From the NCBI GenBank assembly GCA_964501705.1, contig CAZCUQ010000011.1, positions 1-31,217 on the forward strand: a stretch of DNA of 31,217 nucleotides. Reading direction: 5' to 3'. A program made the translations under genes and the position numbers. Shown one piece after another: positions 30,887 to 31,217 of the stretch. The notes beneath the pieces are model-generated. The model did no database searches. It worked only from the letters and a program-made list of their open reading frames with translations, and was not told where the DNA came from. The number at the start of each line of letters is the position of its first letter. Position 1 is the stretch's first letter. This DNA comes from RGIG4694 sp964501705. GTDB taxonomy: Bacteria > Bacillota > Clostridia > Oscillospirales > Ruminococcaceae.

Positions 30887-30897
30887 TGTGATATAAT
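30887..30897 (+). promoter_or_regulatory. Extended -10 promoter ahead of the structured RNA candidate
   Basis: TGTGATATAAT, with no good -35 at the expected place. Predicted start near 30904. Same 11-mer as at 2239, 13137 and 22500. Confidence 0.55.
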
Positions 30898-30903
30898 ATA
30901 AGA

Positions 30904-31098
30904 CACACGGGAAGATTAAAGTTCCCTGCGTCGTAAATCGTATTTTCGGAAACAGAGACGTGCCGGCGGTATATCCTGATATTGCGGGGCGTGTTTGCGG
31001 ATGAGGATATGTTTATATATATCTTTTTTGGCAATGCCGGAAACGTTGTTGAGAAAGACCTCCGCAGTTAGCTGGAAATGACTGCGGAGTTTTACTTT
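30904..31098 (+). ncRNA. Candidate structured small RNA after recX (about 190 nt, rod-like, family unassigned)
   Basis: No ORF with an RBS lies here, yet a promoter and a terminator bracket about 190 nt. The sequence folds into a long nested hairpin: 30939-30947 with 31003-31011, 30956-30964 with 30988-30996, and 30966-30972 with 30979-30985 (several G-U pairs) around the loop ATCCTG. Outside lies a looser region, then TTCC (30922-30925) against GGAA (31039-31042). A single rod with a large internal bubble and this size recall 6S RNA, but I cannot confirm the family. A leader ending in an attenuator for a downstream gene is the alternative, weakened by the second promoter at 31172. Confidence 0.4.
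31060..31098 (+). terminator. Intrinsic terminator of the structured RNA candidate
   Basis: CTCCGCAGT (31060-31068) / ACTGCGGAG (31081-31089), 12-nt loop, followed by TTTTACTTT. Confidence 0.72.
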
Positions 31099-31138
31099 GG
31101 ATAAATCGCGCACAAAAATATATTTTTGGATAAGATGA

Positions 31139-31164
31139 TTTGTACAAGCATACAAAAGTACAAA
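31139..31164. promoter_or_regulatory. TTTGTAC/GTACAAA inverted repeat upstream of the last promoter
   Basis: TTTGTAC (31139-31145) and GTACAAA (31158-31164) flank a 12-nt spacer and end 7 nt before the -35 of the promoter at 31172. Candidate operator for the gene beyond the window. Confidence 0.4.
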
Positions 31165-31171
31165 ATTCCTC

Positions 31172-31200
31172 TTGACAAAAAGAGAAGTGTGATGTATAAT
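31172..31200 (+). promoter_or_regulatory. Strong promoter directed out of the window
   Basis: TTGACA (31172-31177), 17-nt spacer, TATAAT (31195-31200). Its gene lies beyond the right edge. Confidence 0.85.
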
Positions 31201-31217
31201 ATTTTTGTTGTCACGGA

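Overview
The window looks like a chromosomal, essentially core-genome stretch of a motile, low-to-mid GC Gram-positive anaerobe of the Clostridia, most likely a Ruminococcus/Oscillospiraceae-type gut or rumen organism (inference). Supporting signs are AAGGAG/GGAGG ribosome binding sites, TTGACA-N17-TATAAT promoters, a RecA-RecX pair, the rsmD-coaD-coiled-coil gene order, a G5/3D-domain wall protein, a chemotaxis set with CheC and CheD, and a secreted GH26 mannanase. No phage, insertion sequence, CRISPR array or tRNA is visible.

Layout. 1-5383 (+): end of a flagellar/chemotaxis cluster: flhA (5'-truncated by the window and carrying an apparent +1 frameshift near 207), the motility sigma factor fliA, two rod/hook proteins (FlgF/FlgG type), cheC, cheD and a DUF3783 protein, closed by a terminator at about 5401-5450. 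5540-8145 (+): a polysaccharide deacetylase whose signal peptide seems to lack a normal start codon, a PrsA/SurA-like lipoprotein with a long acidic Ser/Thr/Glu insert, and RNase P RNA. 8214-12956 (-): one long leftward unit, in transcription order ACT-domain protein, DUF711/UPF0210 protein, Lrp/AsnC regulator, class I aminotransferase, PepV-like dipeptidase. 13166-14174 (+): a 56-residue membrane protein and a PHP-family histidinol-phosphatase-like enzyme. 14433-20515 (+): gltB-gltD glutamate synthase behind a strong promoter abutting a 13-bp inverted repeat. 20575-22275 (-): rsmD, coaD and a coiled-coil protein. 22613-22903 (+): a small acidic membrane-anchored protein. 23003-24322 (-): a G5/3D-domain wall protein. 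24323-25001: a 679-bp gene-free divergent region with a palindrome at one promoter and a helically phased TGTAAT series near the other. 25002-28891 (+): a small membrane protein, an amidohydrolase, an orphan fumarase alpha subunit and a GH26 mannanase lipoprotein. 28996-30818 (+): recA-recX behind a promoter with a LexA-box-like element. 30819-31217: gene-free, with a promoter, a rod-like structured RNA candidate ending in a terminator, and a further promoter facing out of the window.

How it fits together. The first cluster supplies flagellar export, motility transcription and chemotactic adaptation. GltBD makes glutamate, while the Lrp-type regulator, aminotransferase and dipeptidase suggest amino-acid and peptide turnover. 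Deacetylase, foldase lipoprotein, 3D protein and mannanase act at or outside the cell surface. The most rewarding places to look are non-coding: the phased TGTAAT array, the gltB inverted repeat, the 21087/21167 inverted repeat, the ACT-gene leader and the RNA candidate after recX. I see no clearly new multi-gene system.
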